Shown: positions 32,237 to 42,197, counted from the first letter of the stretch. The stretch is DNA of 64,000 nucleotides from CAZWRV01 sp964636325 (GCA_964636325.1 CAZWRV010000004.1:1-64000), one strand, 5' to 3'. A program made the numbers and translations. The notes: a model not told the origin generated them from the sequence alone.

Positions 32237-33664
32237 TCACTCCCTATCTCTTAGGAGCGTGAGTTCCTGCGGGGCGATCCATATTGGACTCTTAGAAATA
32301 TCGGCTTCGACGATCTGCCAGTCGGCCAACGGCATCTCGTCGGTGATTTTCTCGCGGTCCAGGACGTCCGGACGGAGGGGCAGGCGATCAGGGCTGATCC
32401 GCAGGCGGCGCATCGGTTTGGAAGATGCAACGGAAACTGAGACGTTCTCCGTGCCGTGGTTGAGCAAAGCGATGGTCGTCGAGCCGTCTCTGTTTCTTGA
32501 TGCGAGTCCGGCTGTTTTCGCCGGCAGGCCCGTAAGCGGATGCAGGGAGTTCCCGGGCCTGAATGCTTCAATCAATGCGGCGTAGTAGAAGTAGACCGGG
32601 CGCGGCACCCAGCCTTCCCACTTGTAGCGCCAGAGGCCGAATCGCATTACGCCGTTCCTGACGCCCGAACGGTAGAACATGTCGCCCACGCACCAGTGGG
32701 ACATGCCGTCGACACCGTTCGCCAGCATGCAAAGGACTTTGCGGGCGTGTCCGGCGGCGGCGCGGAAACTGCCGATGTGATCCTCCCCGCGGAGGCCGAC
32801 TCCCGGAAAGTGCGAGAAGTTTCCGCTGCTCCATCCGGGCTGGTTGAACTCCCAGCAGATCAGTTCCGCTGAAGAACCGACTGTCTTTCGGTAGGCACCG
32901 ACCTCATCAGCCAAGGGCGGAGGGCGGAATTTCTCGGAGTCCGGGTGGCAGAAGTAGCAGTCAAAGTCGTCCTCGTCCGGGGCGTAGTGGTGGAACGAAT
33001 AGCTGACCGCCGTTCCGAACTCAGGCGCCAGCAGCTCAAGCCATTCCTGCCGCCTGCTTGGCGGCCAGGCCATGTCGCCGACGACCAGGCGGATCTGCCT
33101 TTCCAGGCCGCGCTCCTTCAGGAGAGACAGCGCGGCCCGGTGCTTTTCGACATAGTCCGCGAATGGCAGTCCGCCGCCGAAACCGCGGGCCTTCAAATCC
33201 GCATTCAACGCGGTGTCCGGCGCATAGATCGCGTCAGGCTCGTTGAACAGTGACAGCCATCGGATATTGTCGAAACCCTTTTCGCTAATCAGGTGTGCGG
33301 CAAGGTCCACGGCCAGGCGTTCGGAGCCTTTTGCGGTCATCTCCTTGTTGGTCCATGGCCCCATGCACAGATTGACTTGTGCGCCGGCCTCCTTCAGCAC
33401 CGCCAGGTTGCGGTACTGCCGCTGCATCTCGACCGTGTTCCAGTCATAGGCCATGCCGTCGCCGGACGGGTTGAACTCGTTGAGCGGCAGGAAGATGCGG
33501 GCCATTCCAGGGCGCAGCGCCTTGAGCCGCCTCTCCCAGCGGACATAGTCGGCGTCGTCCACGCCGAACTGCTTGTTCACATCGTCGTAGATGTAGCAGT
33601 CGGCCTGGACGGCTAGGCCTGTGCAGGTTCGGCTTGAGATCGGTTTTTCTGAAATGCTTACCAT
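32237..33664 (-). CDS. clan GH-A-type glycoside hydrolase
   Basis: A 475-residue cytoplasmic-looking protein. The pattern is that of clan A retaining enzymes (GH5/GH30/GH39-like): acid/base Glu in WLSLFNEPDAIY (about residue 144) and a later strand ending in LICWEFNQPGW with the probable nucleophile Glu; SFHHYAPD lies between. The last 100 residues look like a beta-sandwich (TIALLNHGTENVSVSVASS), as in GH30/GH39 enzymes. Substrate is unknown. It is part of the operon with the UroD-like gene upstream (109 bp) and the TIM-barrel gene downstream (25 bp). Confidence 0.78.
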   Translation of the reverse strand: MVSISEKPISSRTCTGLAVQADCYIYDDVNKQFGVDDADYVRWERRLKALRPGMARIFLPLNEFNPSGDGMAYDWNTVEMQRQYRNLAVLKEAGAQVNLCMGPWTNKEMTAKGSERLAVDLAAHLISEKGFDNIRWLSLFNEPDAIYAPDTALNADLKARGFGGGLPFADYVEKHRAALSLLKERGLERQIRLVVGDMAWPPSRRQEWLELLAPEFGTAVSYSFHHYAPDEDDFDCYFCHPDSEKFRPPPLADEVGAYRKTVGSSAELICWEFNQPGWSSGNFSHFPGVGLRGEDHIGSFRAAAGHARKVLCMLANGVDGMSHWCVGDMFYRSGVRNGVMRFGLWRYKWEGWVPRPVYFYYAALIEAFRPGNSLHPLTGLPAKTAGLASRNRDGSTTIALLNHGTENVSVSVASSKPMRRLRISPDRLPLRPDVLDREKITDEMPLADWQIVEADISKSPIWIAPQELTLLRDRE

Positions 33665-33773
33665 GTTTCCGTTATTGGTTATTCGTTATCAGTTATTCGA
33701 GCTGGTTGCTGTCGTCCGTTTTTGTTGATGCTTAATCTTATTAATCCTGTTATCCTGTCAAATATTATTGTCT

Positions 33774-35093
33774 TCATTCATAAATCTCATCCCGGGCCTG
33801 GCGTGCCAGTTCGACCCAGCGGCGCAGGCGCCGGGGCTCGTGCCGCACGGTATGCAGATCCTTGGCCATGACTTCCGCCCGGCAATCATGCTCGCGCATG
33901 ATGCGGAAGTCCGTCCGCAGGCTGTCGAGGATCGCCGCCTCGTCGAAATGTTCCGTGGAAAGCGGCGTAGGTAACGGCTTGCGCGACAGCACATAGAGAT
34001 TGCCAAGCCGCTCGGCGCTGAGGCGCATGTCCGCCCATGGGGAAATCGAAATCCGGCGCAGGTTGCAGATTGTCTTGAGGGCAGGAATCCAGTCGTGCAG
34101 CGGTTCGCAGCAGCCATAGCAGCCGAGTCCGAAGCGCTCGACGATCGGACGTAAATGCGGCAGTACCAGCGTCTCGAACATCGTGGGCGAAATGCCGACA
34201 AGGTCCTGCGTCTGCGTGCCGCCCCAGAGATCCCGGCAGCGGACGTGCCCCGGATCGAATCCAGGTGCGGGCAGTTCGTCGGTGTAGCCGATTCCCCCGG
34301 TGTGGATCCATTCGCAGCCGTTGTTCAGCCCGAGGAAGCCGCCGTTCTCAAGGGCGTCGAGTGCGCGCATATGCCCGTCGGCCAGGCGCGCGAAGAACTC
34401 GCTTGCCCACTCCGGATCCTCGGCCATGTCGAGGAAGAGCGTATCCATGCCGCGCAGGAAGATGGCTGACTGCGCGATGCCGCCTAGGGCCTGCCACCAA
34501 TGGCAGCGGCGGCGCACATTGAGAATGCCGTCGAAGATTTCGTGCGCCAGTTCCAGGATGCGGTTCGAGCTCTCAATATCCACGTGAAGCTGCGGAGTTT
34601 GCAGCTTTTCAATGTCCTTGCGGTCCGTCATCGGCGGCTCGTAATGGACAGCGCCCAAGGCGGAATGGCTGCTCAGACTCAAGTTCGAGAACGGGTGAAG
34701 ATAATAGGTTTGGCGCGCGGCCGTGTCATCAGCCGTGCCGGTCACCTTCGGGGCCAGCCCGTAGTCTCCGACGTATCCGTCCCAAGGCACGTTGAATACT
34801 GCGTCGATCGGCTGGTCGTCGCTCAGGAACTCGTGGGTATATACGGCCATGCGCAGGCGGGTCTCCCAGCCGCGCAGCAGCGGATCTTCGCACTCCAATG
34901 TGTCCGGCGGAATGCACTCCAGCCATGCCCCTTCGGGAAAGCAGTAGATGCGCGGCGGCACCGCTTCGAGTCGGTTCAGTGCGATGACCGCCTGCCGTTT
35001 CTCCGCCTGCTCGGGCTGCGCGGCTATCTCGGCGACCCGCTTGGCAAGATTACGCAGACATATGCTTTCGCCAGATGAGATACCGAAGTCCAT
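33774..35093 (-). CDS. UroD-superfamily-like protein of unknown function
   Basis: A 439-residue protein. The overall plan (FNVPWDGY, a mid-region RGMDTLFLDMAEDPEWASEF, C-terminal FGLGCYGCCEPLHDWIPALK and RRISISPWADMR) is that of large UroD-like TIM-barrel proteins common next to glycosidases in Lentisphaerota. The HxC zinc motif of corrinoid methyltransferases is absent; a GCYGCCEP cysteine cluster stands at the corresponding strand. Function is unknown; association with sugar degradation is suggested by the two downstream glycosidase genes. It is divergent from the GH32-like gene at 35256. Confidence 0.68.
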   Translation of the reverse strand: MDFGISSGESICLRNLAKRVAEIAAQPEQAEKRQAVIALNRLEAVPPRIYCFPEGAWLECIPPDTLECEDPLLRGWETRLRMAVYTHEFLSDDQPIDAVFNVPWDGYVGDYGLAPKVTGTADDTAARQTYYLHPFSNLSLSSHSALGAVHYEPPMTDRKDIEKLQTPQLHVDIESSNRILELAHEIFDGILNVRRRCHWWQALGGIAQSAIFLRGMDTLFLDMAEDPEWASEFFARLADGHMRALDALENGGFLGLNNGCEWIHTGGIGYTDELPAPGFDPGHVRCRDLWGGTQTQDLVGISPTMFETLVLPHLRPIVERFGLGCYGCCEPLHDWIPALKTICNLRRISISPWADMRLSAERLGNLYVLSRKPLPTPLSTEHFDEAAILDSLRTDFRIMREHDCRAEVMAKDLHTVRHEPRRLRRWVELARQARDEIYE

Positions 35094-35255
35094 GACCCGC
35101 TCCTTTTCAATTTGAACGGAATGTGAACATGCTCATCCTATTCTAAGCTGAAAGAAATATATGTCAATTCCAAGGCGACTGTCCATAACTTCAAAAAAAC
35201 AGAAGAGCCGTGATATATTACACAATATTAAAACATAGTTTAGGAGGCATCAAAT

Positions 35256-37235
35256 ATGCATGAAATATTATCTTCGAAGAGGTCGCACAGCGATCTCCGA
35301 GCGGCGAAGGGAACGTTGTCAACCGGAAATCCGAAGGGTGAATTTGTTTCGGACAATGAACTCACGAGAACTTTTTCAGTCTTGTTCGCACTTGAAGTGA
35401 AGGCGTTCGGCGCGGAACATAAGATTCTCGAAATCCCAGAAGTTCTGCTCGTGCGGCTGAGGCAGCATGATCCTGTAGAACGCAACCGGCAGAACTATCC
35501 GGCTTTCAAGATGCCGGACGGAAGCGTTCCAGTCCTTGAGGCCGTGCTGTCGCTTCAATCCGAGGAGCATCCTGATTGGAATGAAATGATTCTCGGATTT
35601 CCTATGGCCATGCTCGGCAAGCAGGAGGAATGCCATAATGTCGCCCTGCACTTCTCGGGCGTGAAATTTTCACTCTCGGTCGACGGCGAGGAGCTGGACG
35701 CCGATTTCCCGTTCGGATATCCGCCTTGGCCCGAACGATGCGCCTGGTCGATGGATCCGCAATTTGTGAAGAAGGCCGCAATCTATTTTCCGGGACTTGA
35801 ATCGGGAGCAGATTCCTCGAAGTCGACTTCTTGCTTGTCCGACATCCAGTATTGGACGCCGCCGGGCCATAACAACTGGGTCGGGGATGTCGTAACATTC
35901 TTCCATTTTGGGCGATACCATCTTTTCTACCTCTACGACCGGCGCCACCACCAGAGCAAGTTCGGCAAGGGCGGGCACTTCTTCGCCCACATCTCCACCG
36001 CCGATTTCAAGACTTGGACGGAACACGAGGCGGCAGTGCCGCTCGAAGATCAGTCGGAGAGCATTGGCACGGGCACGCCTTTCGTCTTCAACGGCAAATT
36101 CTGCCTTTCCTACGGGCTGCACACGACCCGCATGCAAGCGGCGGAAAAAACGATGCTCCCAGCTCAGTGGGAATATCTCCGGAGGAACAGCCGCACAAAA
36201 GGCTTCAAGCGCGGTTCGATTCCCGGATTCCCGGCCGGAGCGACCTATTCAGTCAGCGAGGACGGCGTCTCCAAGTTCAAGAGGACGTGGATTATGTTCC
36301 ATCCTTGCGAGAACCCAGGCGTGTTCACCGATTCTGACGGCAGGCTGAAAATGATGGCGAGCTATGGAGCGAAGGGCATCTGGGAGTCGGAGTCGCCTGA
36401 CGGAGGTTGGCGCTGCATAAACCCTGAATTTCCTCCCGGCGGCGACTGCACGTTCTTTTTCAGGTGGGGGGAATACGACTACATCATCGGCGGGGTCACG
36501 GGGCTCTGGTCTAAACCCGCAGGAGCTCCTGATTCCGCTTATGAAGATGTCGTTAAGAAAGGTCTCGACTTCTACGACGGCTCGAACGTTCCTGCAATCA
36601 CAGAGATAGGCGGCGGGCGCTTCCTCATGGCCTCCTGGATTCCTATCCGCGGCTGGGGCGGGCCACTGATAATGCGGGAGCTGGTTCAATTCCCGGATGG
36701 AAGAATCGGCTCGAAGTGGATGAAGGAGCTGGTTCCCGGCACCGGTGCGCAAAGTCTTATTGGCGGGCGCATAGATGGAACGCTTTCATTCCCTGCGGGC
36801 ACTGAGCCTTTCATTTTGACTTTAAAGGTTCATCCCGGGAAGAATAAGGGCCGTCTAGGTATTGTGTTCCTGCCTGGAGGCGGAGAAGGAATACCTTGCG
36901 AATTCCAGATTAATTTGCAGGAGAGGCGCGCCCAGTTCGCGCCCGGATCGGATGCGAAATTCGCAGATGCTCAGAAGTCCCTGAGGGAGGGTGGTATGCC
37001 CCACCATGCAGGCGACTACGCGATCGAAAATCTCATCAACGTCGACGGCCCCTTCGAGGTGCGTGTGATCGTCAAGGGCTGCGCAAAGCTCGGAGGAACG
37101 CTCATTGACGCGGAAATCGCAGGCTCCCGGACGATGATATCGTACCGACCGGACCTTTACGTCGGGAAAATACTCTTCCGAACGGAAAATACCGTTCTTG
37201 CCGATGTCCGTATTTCCAGGCTCGAGGACTGCTGA
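35256..37235 (+). CDS. GH32/GH43-like beta-propeller glycosidase
   Basis: A 659-residue protein. An N-terminal beta-sandwich-like region (to about 190) precedes a five-bladed-propeller-like domain: DVVTFFHFGRYHLFYLYDRR, HFFAHISTADFKTWTEHEA, SIGTGTPFVFNGKFCLSY and HPCENPGVFTDSDGR, typical of GH32 fructosidase-like enzymes. A C-terminal beta-sandwich (from about 510) also matches GH32 layout. The canonical N-terminal WMNDPNG motif is not visible, so activity on fructans is uncertain. AGGAGG lies 8 nt before the ATG; no signal peptide. Confidence 0.75.
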   Translation: MHEILSSKRSHSDLRAAKGTLSTGNPKGEFVSDNELTRTFSVLFALEVKAFGAEHKILEIPEVLLVRLRQHDPVERNRQNYPAFKMPDGSVPVLEAVLSLQSEEHPDWNEMILGFPMAMLGKQEECHNVALHFSGVKFSLSVDGEELDADFPFGYPPWPERCAWSMDPQFVKKAAIYFPGLESGADSSKSTSCLSDIQYWTPPGHNNWVGDVVTFFHFGRYHLFYLYDRRHHQSKFGKGGHFFAHISTADFKTWTEHEAAVPLEDQSESIGTGTPFVFNGKFCLSYGLHTTRMQAAEKTMLPAQWEYLRRNSRTKGFKRGSIPGFPAGATYSVSEDGVSKFKRTWIMFHPCENPGVFTDSDGRLKMMASYGAKGIWESESPDGGWRCINPEFPPGGDCTFFFRWGEYDYIIGGVTGLWSKPAGAPDSAYEDVVKKGLDFYDGSNVPAITEIGGGRFLMASWIPIRGWGGPLIMRELVQFPDGRIGSKWMKELVPGTGAQSLIGGRIDGTLSFPAGTEPFILTLKVHPGKNKGRLGIVFLPGGGEGIPCEFQINLQERRAQFAPGSDAKFADAQKSLREGGMPHHAGDYAIENLINVDGPFEVRVIVKGCAKLGGTLIDAEIAGSRTMISYRPDLYVGKILFRTENTVLADVRISRLEDC

Positions 37236-37254
37236 AGCGAAAAGCCGTAACGAT

Positions 37255-37283
37255 TTGAATCTCCGCTTATTAACATATATTAT
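37255..37283 (+). promoter_or_regulatory. predicted promoter of the esterase gene
   Basis: TTGAAT (37255-37260), 17-bp spacer, TATTAT (37278-37283); an overlapping TATAAT at 37281-37286 would give a 20-bp spacer. It is located in the 86-bp gap before the secreted hydrolase gene. Confidence 0.45.
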
Positions 37284-37321
37284 AATGGTGAATAGTTAAA
37301 TTAAGGGAAGGGGTGGCGCAG

Positions 37322-38809
37322 ATGGAAAAAAGAGGGATGATAGTTCGAGCATTGTTGTCGATCATGGTTTTCACGTCCATCTTTACGGGGCTGGACGTGG
37401 CGGCGGGCGGCTCTGGTGTGATCCTGAATAAAAGAGGTGTCTCGACCGAGGCCAAGTATGCGAAGAAGCTGAAGGTCGGTAAGATAAGCTCCCAGTTCCG
37501 TAAGAAGCTTGGCGAGGTGATCTCAGCCAAGAAGGAAGGGAAGCATCTTGCCGGCATCGAAGACGCGATGAACTGGAACGACCTCAGGATGCTTTCCGAT
37601 CAGCTCGGCGTATTTCCGGTCGTTCTGCCGATCGTCCACAAATATACGACGCCGGATCCCGCCGATCCGGGCAAGACAATCGAAGTCTCCGGGGTGGTGA
37701 TACTTCCGTTGGACACGGCTCAATGGAAAAATCCACGATCGGTCCCGATCCTATGCTTCCAGCATCCGACCCAGGTGGAAAGGAAATATTCTCCCTCGAA
37801 TTGCGCGGGGCTGACGACGATGCTGGATGATCCGATGTATAACGTTCTGCTCGGATGCCTCATGTCGGCATGCGGATATGTGGTGGTTATCGCCGACTAC
37901 CCCGGCCTCGGATCCGATACGACGCATCCTCAGAACTACTGCACATATAACCTGGCGGACTCGGTGATCGATCTGACGGACGTCGCGATCGAGGACGTCG
38001 GGGACTCATCGATCTTGAGAACCTATTTCAAGGGACTGGTAAAATGGAACAAAATGGTCTATCTGATGGGATATTCCGAGGGCGGATATGCGACTCTCGC
38101 AACCGCGAAGAAGATGCAGATCGAATACCCGGAGAAGTATGACGTCAAGGGCGTCGTCCCTCTCGACGGCCCGCATTCGCTGTCAGTGACGATGAGGAAT
38201 GTAATGCTTACCGCCGACAGCGGCTACCAGTCGCCGTATTTTCTTCCTTACGTCCTGCAGGGCTACGACTACGTATACAACAACGGAGTCGGAAATGTTC
38301 CGGAGTTCGACTTCATGGGCGCGGTGAAGCAGCAGGTGGACGGCTACACCGGCAACTACGCGGCTGCGCTCAAGGCGATGCTCGACGGAAGCAAGACCGG
38401 GGAGGAGATCAACGAATTCATGAAGCTGGCGCAGCCCTATGCCGGCCCGAAGTCGATAATGACTGAAACATTCATCTCCTACCTTCTCGACGACGGCAGC
38501 AAGGTCGTCCAGACACTCCAGCAGAACAATTCTTACTACAACTGGGTTCCGCAGATGCCCGTCATGATGTTCCACCACATACGCGACGATCTCGTGCCCT
38601 ACCAGAATTCGCTGCTGGCGCTCAAGGCCTTTGTGGACGGCGGAGCGGAAAAGGTCGGCCTCATGCCGTTCGACGCCACTGTCTCATCGTCGGGCTCGAT
38701 ACACTCCGCGGCGGCGCCTGTAGCGTACGCCCTCGGTTTCGTCTGGCTCAACTTCCTGTCCGGCAAGGACGACCCCGAGCGGCTCAAGTGGGGCAGGATC
38801 AAGAAGTGA
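37322..38809 (+). CDS. secreted alpha/beta-hydrolase (lipase/esterase)
   Basis: A 495-residue protein with a signal peptide (MEKRGMIVRALLSIMVFTSI, cleavage near AAGG at about 30). The alpha/beta-hydrolase triad is visible: nucleophile Ser in GYSEGGYAT (about residue 251), Asp in IRDDLVPY (about 421) and His in SIHSAAAPVAYA (about 460). The layout resembles secretory lipases and acyl esterases (ILCFQHPTQ, VVVIADYPGLGSD). A role in removing acyl groups from polysaccharide is plausible given the neighbours. Start ATG 37322 has AAGGGG 8 nt upstream. A hairpin follows the stop directly. Confidence 0.88.
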   Translation: MEKRGMIVRALLSIMVFTSIFTGLDVAAGGSGVILNKRGVSTEAKYAKKLKVGKISSQFRKKLGEVISAKKEGKHLAGIEDAMNWNDLRMLSDQLGVFPVVLPIVHKYTTPDPADPGKTIEVSGVVILPLDTAQWKNPRSVPILCFQHPTQVERKYSPSNCAGLTTMLDDPMYNVLLGCLMSACGYVVVIADYPGLGSDTTHPQNYCTYNLADSVIDLTDVAIEDVGDSSILRTYFKGLVKWNKMVYLMGYSEGGYATLATAKKMQIEYPEKYDVKGVVPLDGPHSLSVTMRNVMLTADSGYQSPYFLPYVLQGYDYVYNNGVGNVPEFDFMGAVKQQVDGYTGNYAAALKAMLDGSKTGEEINEFMKLAQPYAGPKSIMTETFISYLLDDGSKVVQTLQQNNSYYNWVPQMPVMMFHHIRDDLVPYQNSLLALKAFVDGGAEKVGLMPFDATVSSSGSIHSAAAPVAYALGFVWLNFLSGKDDPERLKWGRIKK

Positions 38810-38811
38810 GT

Positions 38812-38840
38812 TTCAAAATTTTGCCGCGCAAAATTTTGAA
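38812..38840 (+). terminator. AT-rich hairpin after the esterase gene
   Basis: TTCAAAATTTTG (38812-38823), loop CCGCG, CAAAATTTTGAA (38829-38840): a perfect 12-bp stem 3 nt after the stop codon. The arms contain the T-runs, as in many intrinsic terminators, but no separate U-tail follows. Confidence 0.6.
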
Positions 38841-38920
38841 TTTGGCGCAGGCGACAAAGAAATAAGACGATGACTCATCCGGCTTCGATCATCCTTCTTC
38901 CCAGCGACCGCGGGATGGAG

Positions 38921-38977
38921 GGTTGAATTCTATTCAACCGTCTTCTTCGCGGCGGGAACTTCCGCCGTGCGGCGGAA
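38921..38977. repeat. two hairpins in the intergenic region before the amidohydrolase
   Basis: GGTTGAAT-TCT-ATTCAACC (38921-38939) and TTCCGCC-GTGC-GGCGGAA (38960-38977). The first has a relative at 42657-42675 (GGTTGAGCC-T-GGCTCAACC): the outer GGTTGA/TCAACC is kept while the inner pairs change on both arms. The gap 38810-39052 holds no gene. Confidence 0.5.
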
Positions 38978-39052
38978 TATCATCTAGGCGGACACACTCC
39001 ATCAAGTTTTCATCGGCAAAGCTGCGGATTTCGCAGTTCCGGTCGGGGCGCG

Positions 39053-39949
39053 TCAGGCCGGGCTGCGAGACGGCAGGTTCAGCTTCAGAAGGCGGGCGCT
39101 GTTCTTCCACTCGATCTTGTCCAGCGCCTCTACGGAGAGCCTGTTCGCGCTGCGAAGTTCGCGGACGAGGGCGACGGTCCTCCATACGGTGTTGACGTCG
39201 CGGCGGTCGCAGGAGTCCGTGCCGAACATGAGCTTGTCCTGGAACTCGTCGAGGAATTCCACGCCGAAGGCGGGATCGCGCGTGAGTGCGTTGTATCCGC
39301 TGCCTGCCGAGATGTCCGCCCAGAGGTTGGCGTATTGGCGCATCAGGCGCGGGACGGCGCCGCCGGGCTTCACCGGACCGCCGGCAAGAGGCCAGCAGCG
39401 GTTCTCAGGAGGAACCTCTCCCGATATCTCGGCCCAGAATGTCGGGCCGTGCCCGATAAATATGGTTTCCGGATTTTCCCGCAGCGCCCGCTCCAGCCTC
39501 GGCAGACCGAACTGGTCGAGCAGGCCGTAGCCGTCGGGCCTGTCCTGCATGTCGAAGAGGACGGGCATACCGAACTTGCCCGACTGCCGGTAGAGGTTCA
39601 TGCAGCGCGGATCGTCGAAGTCAAGCTTGGGCAGAAGTTCCCCAAGGCCCTTGCAGCCGCGCGCCCTGTATTCCTCGAAGAGATGGCCGAAGTCCATGTC
39701 CGCCCGGTTGCCGTAGCGCGGATCGATCAGGCAGAACGGGACAAGCCTGTCCGGATACCTTGCGCAGCATGCGATGACGTCCTCAGTGTCGCATTCGAGA
39801 TACGCCCCCTCGGGATGTTCGCTGAGCGCAAGGACGCAGGTGATGTCGACACCCCAGGCGTCCATCTTCGCGATTAGGTTGGTCGCGTCTATGAACTCCC
39901 GCCTGTCAGGCGAGACGCGTCCGATATGGCCGTGCACGTCTATAAGCAT
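39053..39949 (-). CDS. amidohydrolase-family metal-dependent hydrolase
   Basis: A 298-residue TIM-barrel hydrolase of the amidohydrolase 2 type. The metal-binding start MLIDVHGHIGRVSPD, the later ETIFIGHGPTFWAE and the C-terminal KLMFGTDSCDRRDVN supply the expected His/Asp ligands. Substrates in this family are small carboxylates, lactones or ring compounds; here a sugar acid or lactone is possible by context. I start at 39949 where GGAGG stands 5-6 nt before the ATG. It is 118 bp downstream of the GH36-like gene on the same strand. Confidence 0.85.
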   Translation of the reverse strand: MLIDVHGHIGRVSPDRREFIDATNLIAKMDAWGVDITCVLALSEHPEGAYLECDTEDVIACCARYPDRLVPFCLIDPRYGNRADMDFGHLFEEYRARGCKGLGELLPKLDFDDPRCMNLYRQSGKFGMPVLFDMQDRPDGYGLLDQFGLPRLERALRENPETIFIGHGPTFWAEISGEVPPENRCWPLAGGPVKPGGAVPRLMRQYANLWADISAGSGYNALTRDPAFGVEFLDEFQDKLMFGTDSCDRRDVNTVWRTVALVRELRSANRLSVEALDKIEWKNSARLLKLNLPSRSPA

Positions 39950-40067
39950 GATGCCTCCGCAAATATCCGGTGAAATGCTCACTTTCGATGAATATTTATA
40001 CTCATTCAGGCCTGCAAACTGGCATTTTGACGAGCAAGATTTGGAAGCGGCGCCTCGTTCCATCGCA

Positions 40068-42197
40068 TCAGGTTGCCAGATAAGTGCCCCATGCGGGCAG
40101 CTTGGCGGCGCTGACTATGTTCTCCTTCGATCCGTCGAGCTCCAGTATCTGCCGCGGCTTTTGAGGCAGGGCGTAATCCTTGAAAGTCCAGATGAGCGAG
40201 CCTTTGGCCGAGTTCCAGGTGATGCCGGCGTTGCCGGGAAGCAGCTTGCGGGCCGCGCCTTTCATGAACGGCGCGGCCTGGTTGAAGATCATATTGAGAC
40301 GCGTGTTCCATGCCGGGAGCTTGTGATCGAGCCCGTAGTTTGAGAAGCAGATGTAGCCGCCGGCCGCCATCGCCCTGAACAGGATTTTCTCCAGCTCCGC
40401 CTCCTTGCGTCTCCTCGGGACGACGTGCTGCCAGACGTCGAACATCATGTCCTCCTCGCCGACCCACCATCCGAAGTCGTTCTGGCCGGCGACCGCCCTG
40501 TTCTGCTCCATAAGATCGCCGCGGAGGTCGGCCACGCCGAAGCGCGACGCGCCGAACGCGGAGACGCTCTCGAACGAGAACGAGCGTATTCCGATCTTCT
40601 GGATGTCGGAGAGAGTTTCGGCGAACGCCTTGAAGTTTGTGCGGAACTTCTCCGCATAGTTTACCTGGAGCATGCCCATGTTCGAATATGAATCGACGAA
40701 AAGGTAGTCTAGACCTCCCTCGTCGTGCCAGCGGCGTATGTCGTCCAGCACCCATTTGCGTATCCCGGTGTTCCAGTCGGCGACGGTGATCGTCTGGAAG
40801 CCGTAGCCGCCGCCTGCGGGAAGGCCGCACACGTCGATCATGCGGTATTCCGGATGCTCCTGGAAGATCGGCGATCGCGGCGACAGGTGCGGCGCGAACC
40901 AGGCGCCGACCTCCATGCCGAGCTTGTGCGCCTTGTCGGCCATGTGGCGCCAGGCCTTGACGCCGCCCCAGAATTCCGAGGGGAAGAACCGGTGCGTCGC
41001 GCAGACGCTGGAGCAATGCAGGTCGCCGTGGATGCCGGCGTCGAGCTTGCGTCTCATGCCGAGCTGAGTCACATCGCTTTCGCTCATCACTTCGGGGAAG
41101 AATCTCTTGACGCCCTGCGCCGCATATGCCGGGAGTATCCTTTCGGCGATGGCGTAGGGGACTTCGGCGTGATCTACGAATTCGCCGCCGATGTTCATCC
41201 GCAGGCGTGTCTCCCCGGGCTTCGACATTGATTTCAGCGGCTTGGGGCTGAGTTCGGTCCGGTAGATCATTGCGATCTCAGGAACTACGGCGGTCTCCTT
41301 GACGCCGAAGCGCCGCTGCAGCGATCCGTAGACCATCCGGCGCGCCTCCCACCAGAGGTCGCGGCCCTCGTGGTCCGCGAGCGGACCTTCAGTGAAAAGG
41401 ACGTGCTTCTCTATTGTCGCGGCGTTGCGGGTCAGAGGGAAGCGTATTTCGTCGATCAGGTGCAGGATGTCCTCGCCCTTCTTCGACTCCAGCAGGCTTG
41501 AGACGCTGTCATATTTCGGCCAATACTGGAACAGAGCGCCGTCCTTTGAGAACTGGAAGTCGAAGCCCTGGAGAAGGCCCGCCCTCGGACCTAGCTGGAA
41601 GGAGTTGCCCTGCGGCTTCCCATACTGGTCGAGCGTGCGCAGGCAGGCCGTTGTGAAAAGCGATCCTTTCGAGCCACGATAGACGGGCATGTTGCACTGG
41701 CCCTGGTGCAGCACGGTGTTGCCTGTGATGCGTCCGCCGATCTCCCAGGTCGCATGTGAGAGGATCCGGTGGATGCTGCGCTCCGAGCTCTTGAAGATGA
41801 ACCGGTAGGAGAATCCGTTCCAGGAGCGGCCGCCAAATTCTAAAGTCGTGGGCCGCAGTTCGATCGTTAATTCGTCCTCGATCTTTTCGCTGTAGGGTTC
41901 CAGCCATACCACAGCCTGGCCGTAGTCGTCGAAATATTCGCCTGCGTCCATGTGTTTCCCGACGGCCGCAAGGGAGATCTTCGCAGCGCCGCCGGGGAGG
42001 GCCTCCGTCCCTTTATACTTATATGAATGGTAAAGATAGCCTTCCGGCGTGTCGATCCGCAAGGTCACCGGCCTGGACGGATTCCTCAGCGCCGTCCCCG
42101 AAAGCTTGACGCCGCCGAGCCCTAGCCATTCGCCCTCTCCGCCGAGCAGATTCTGGATTTCAACGTCCTTGCCGACCTTGAACAGTTCCGTCTTCAT
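40068..42197 (-). CDS. alpha-galactosidase-like (GH-D clan) glycosidase
   Basis: A 709-residue cytoplasmic-looking glycosidase. The N-terminal 280 residues are beta-rich (supersandwich-like); the TIM barrel follows with KRFFPEVMSESDV, KLGMEVGAWFAPHLSPRSP, GLDYLFVDSYSNMG (candidate nucleophile Asp) and FGVADLRGDLMEQN (candidate acid/base). This is the layout of melibiase/GH36-like enzymes but divergent, so the substrate is open. A short C-terminal beta domain ends the protein. It is transcribed from a promoter with a TGGT-N4-ACCA palindrome between -35 and -10 (42256-42283), divergent from a GntR-type regulator. Confidence 0.72.
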   Translation of the reverse strand: MKTELFKVGKDVEIQNLLGGEGEWLGLGGVKLSGTALRNPSRPVTLRIDTPEGYLYHSYKYKGTEALPGGAAKISLAAVGKHMDAGEYFDDYGQAVVWLEPYSEKIEDELTIELRPTTLEFGGRSWNGFSYRFIFKSSERSIHRILSHATWEIGGRITGNTVLHQGQCNMPVYRGSKGSLFTTACLRTLDQYGKPQGNSFQLGPRAGLLQGFDFQFSKDGALFQYWPKYDSVSSLLESKKGEDILHLIDEIRFPLTRNAATIEKHVLFTEGPLADHEGRDLWWEARRMVYGSLQRRFGVKETAVVPEIAMIYRTELSPKPLKSMSKPGETRLRMNIGGEFVDHAEVPYAIAERILPAYAAQGVKRFFPEVMSESDVTQLGMRRKLDAGIHGDLHCSSVCATHRFFPSEFWGGVKAWRHMADKAHKLGMEVGAWFAPHLSPRSPIFQEHPEYRMIDVCGLPAGGGYGFQTITVADWNTGIRKWVLDDIRRWHDEGGLDYLFVDSYSNMGMLQVNYAEKFRTNFKAFAETLSDIQKIGIRSFSFESVSAFGASRFGVADLRGDLMEQNRAVAGQNDFGWWVGEEDMMFDVWQHVVPRRRKEAELEKILFRAMAAGGYICFSNYGLDHKLPAWNTRLNMIFNQAAPFMKGAARKLLPGNAGITWNSAKGSLIWTFKDYALPQKPRQILELDGSKENIVSAAKLPAWGTYLAT

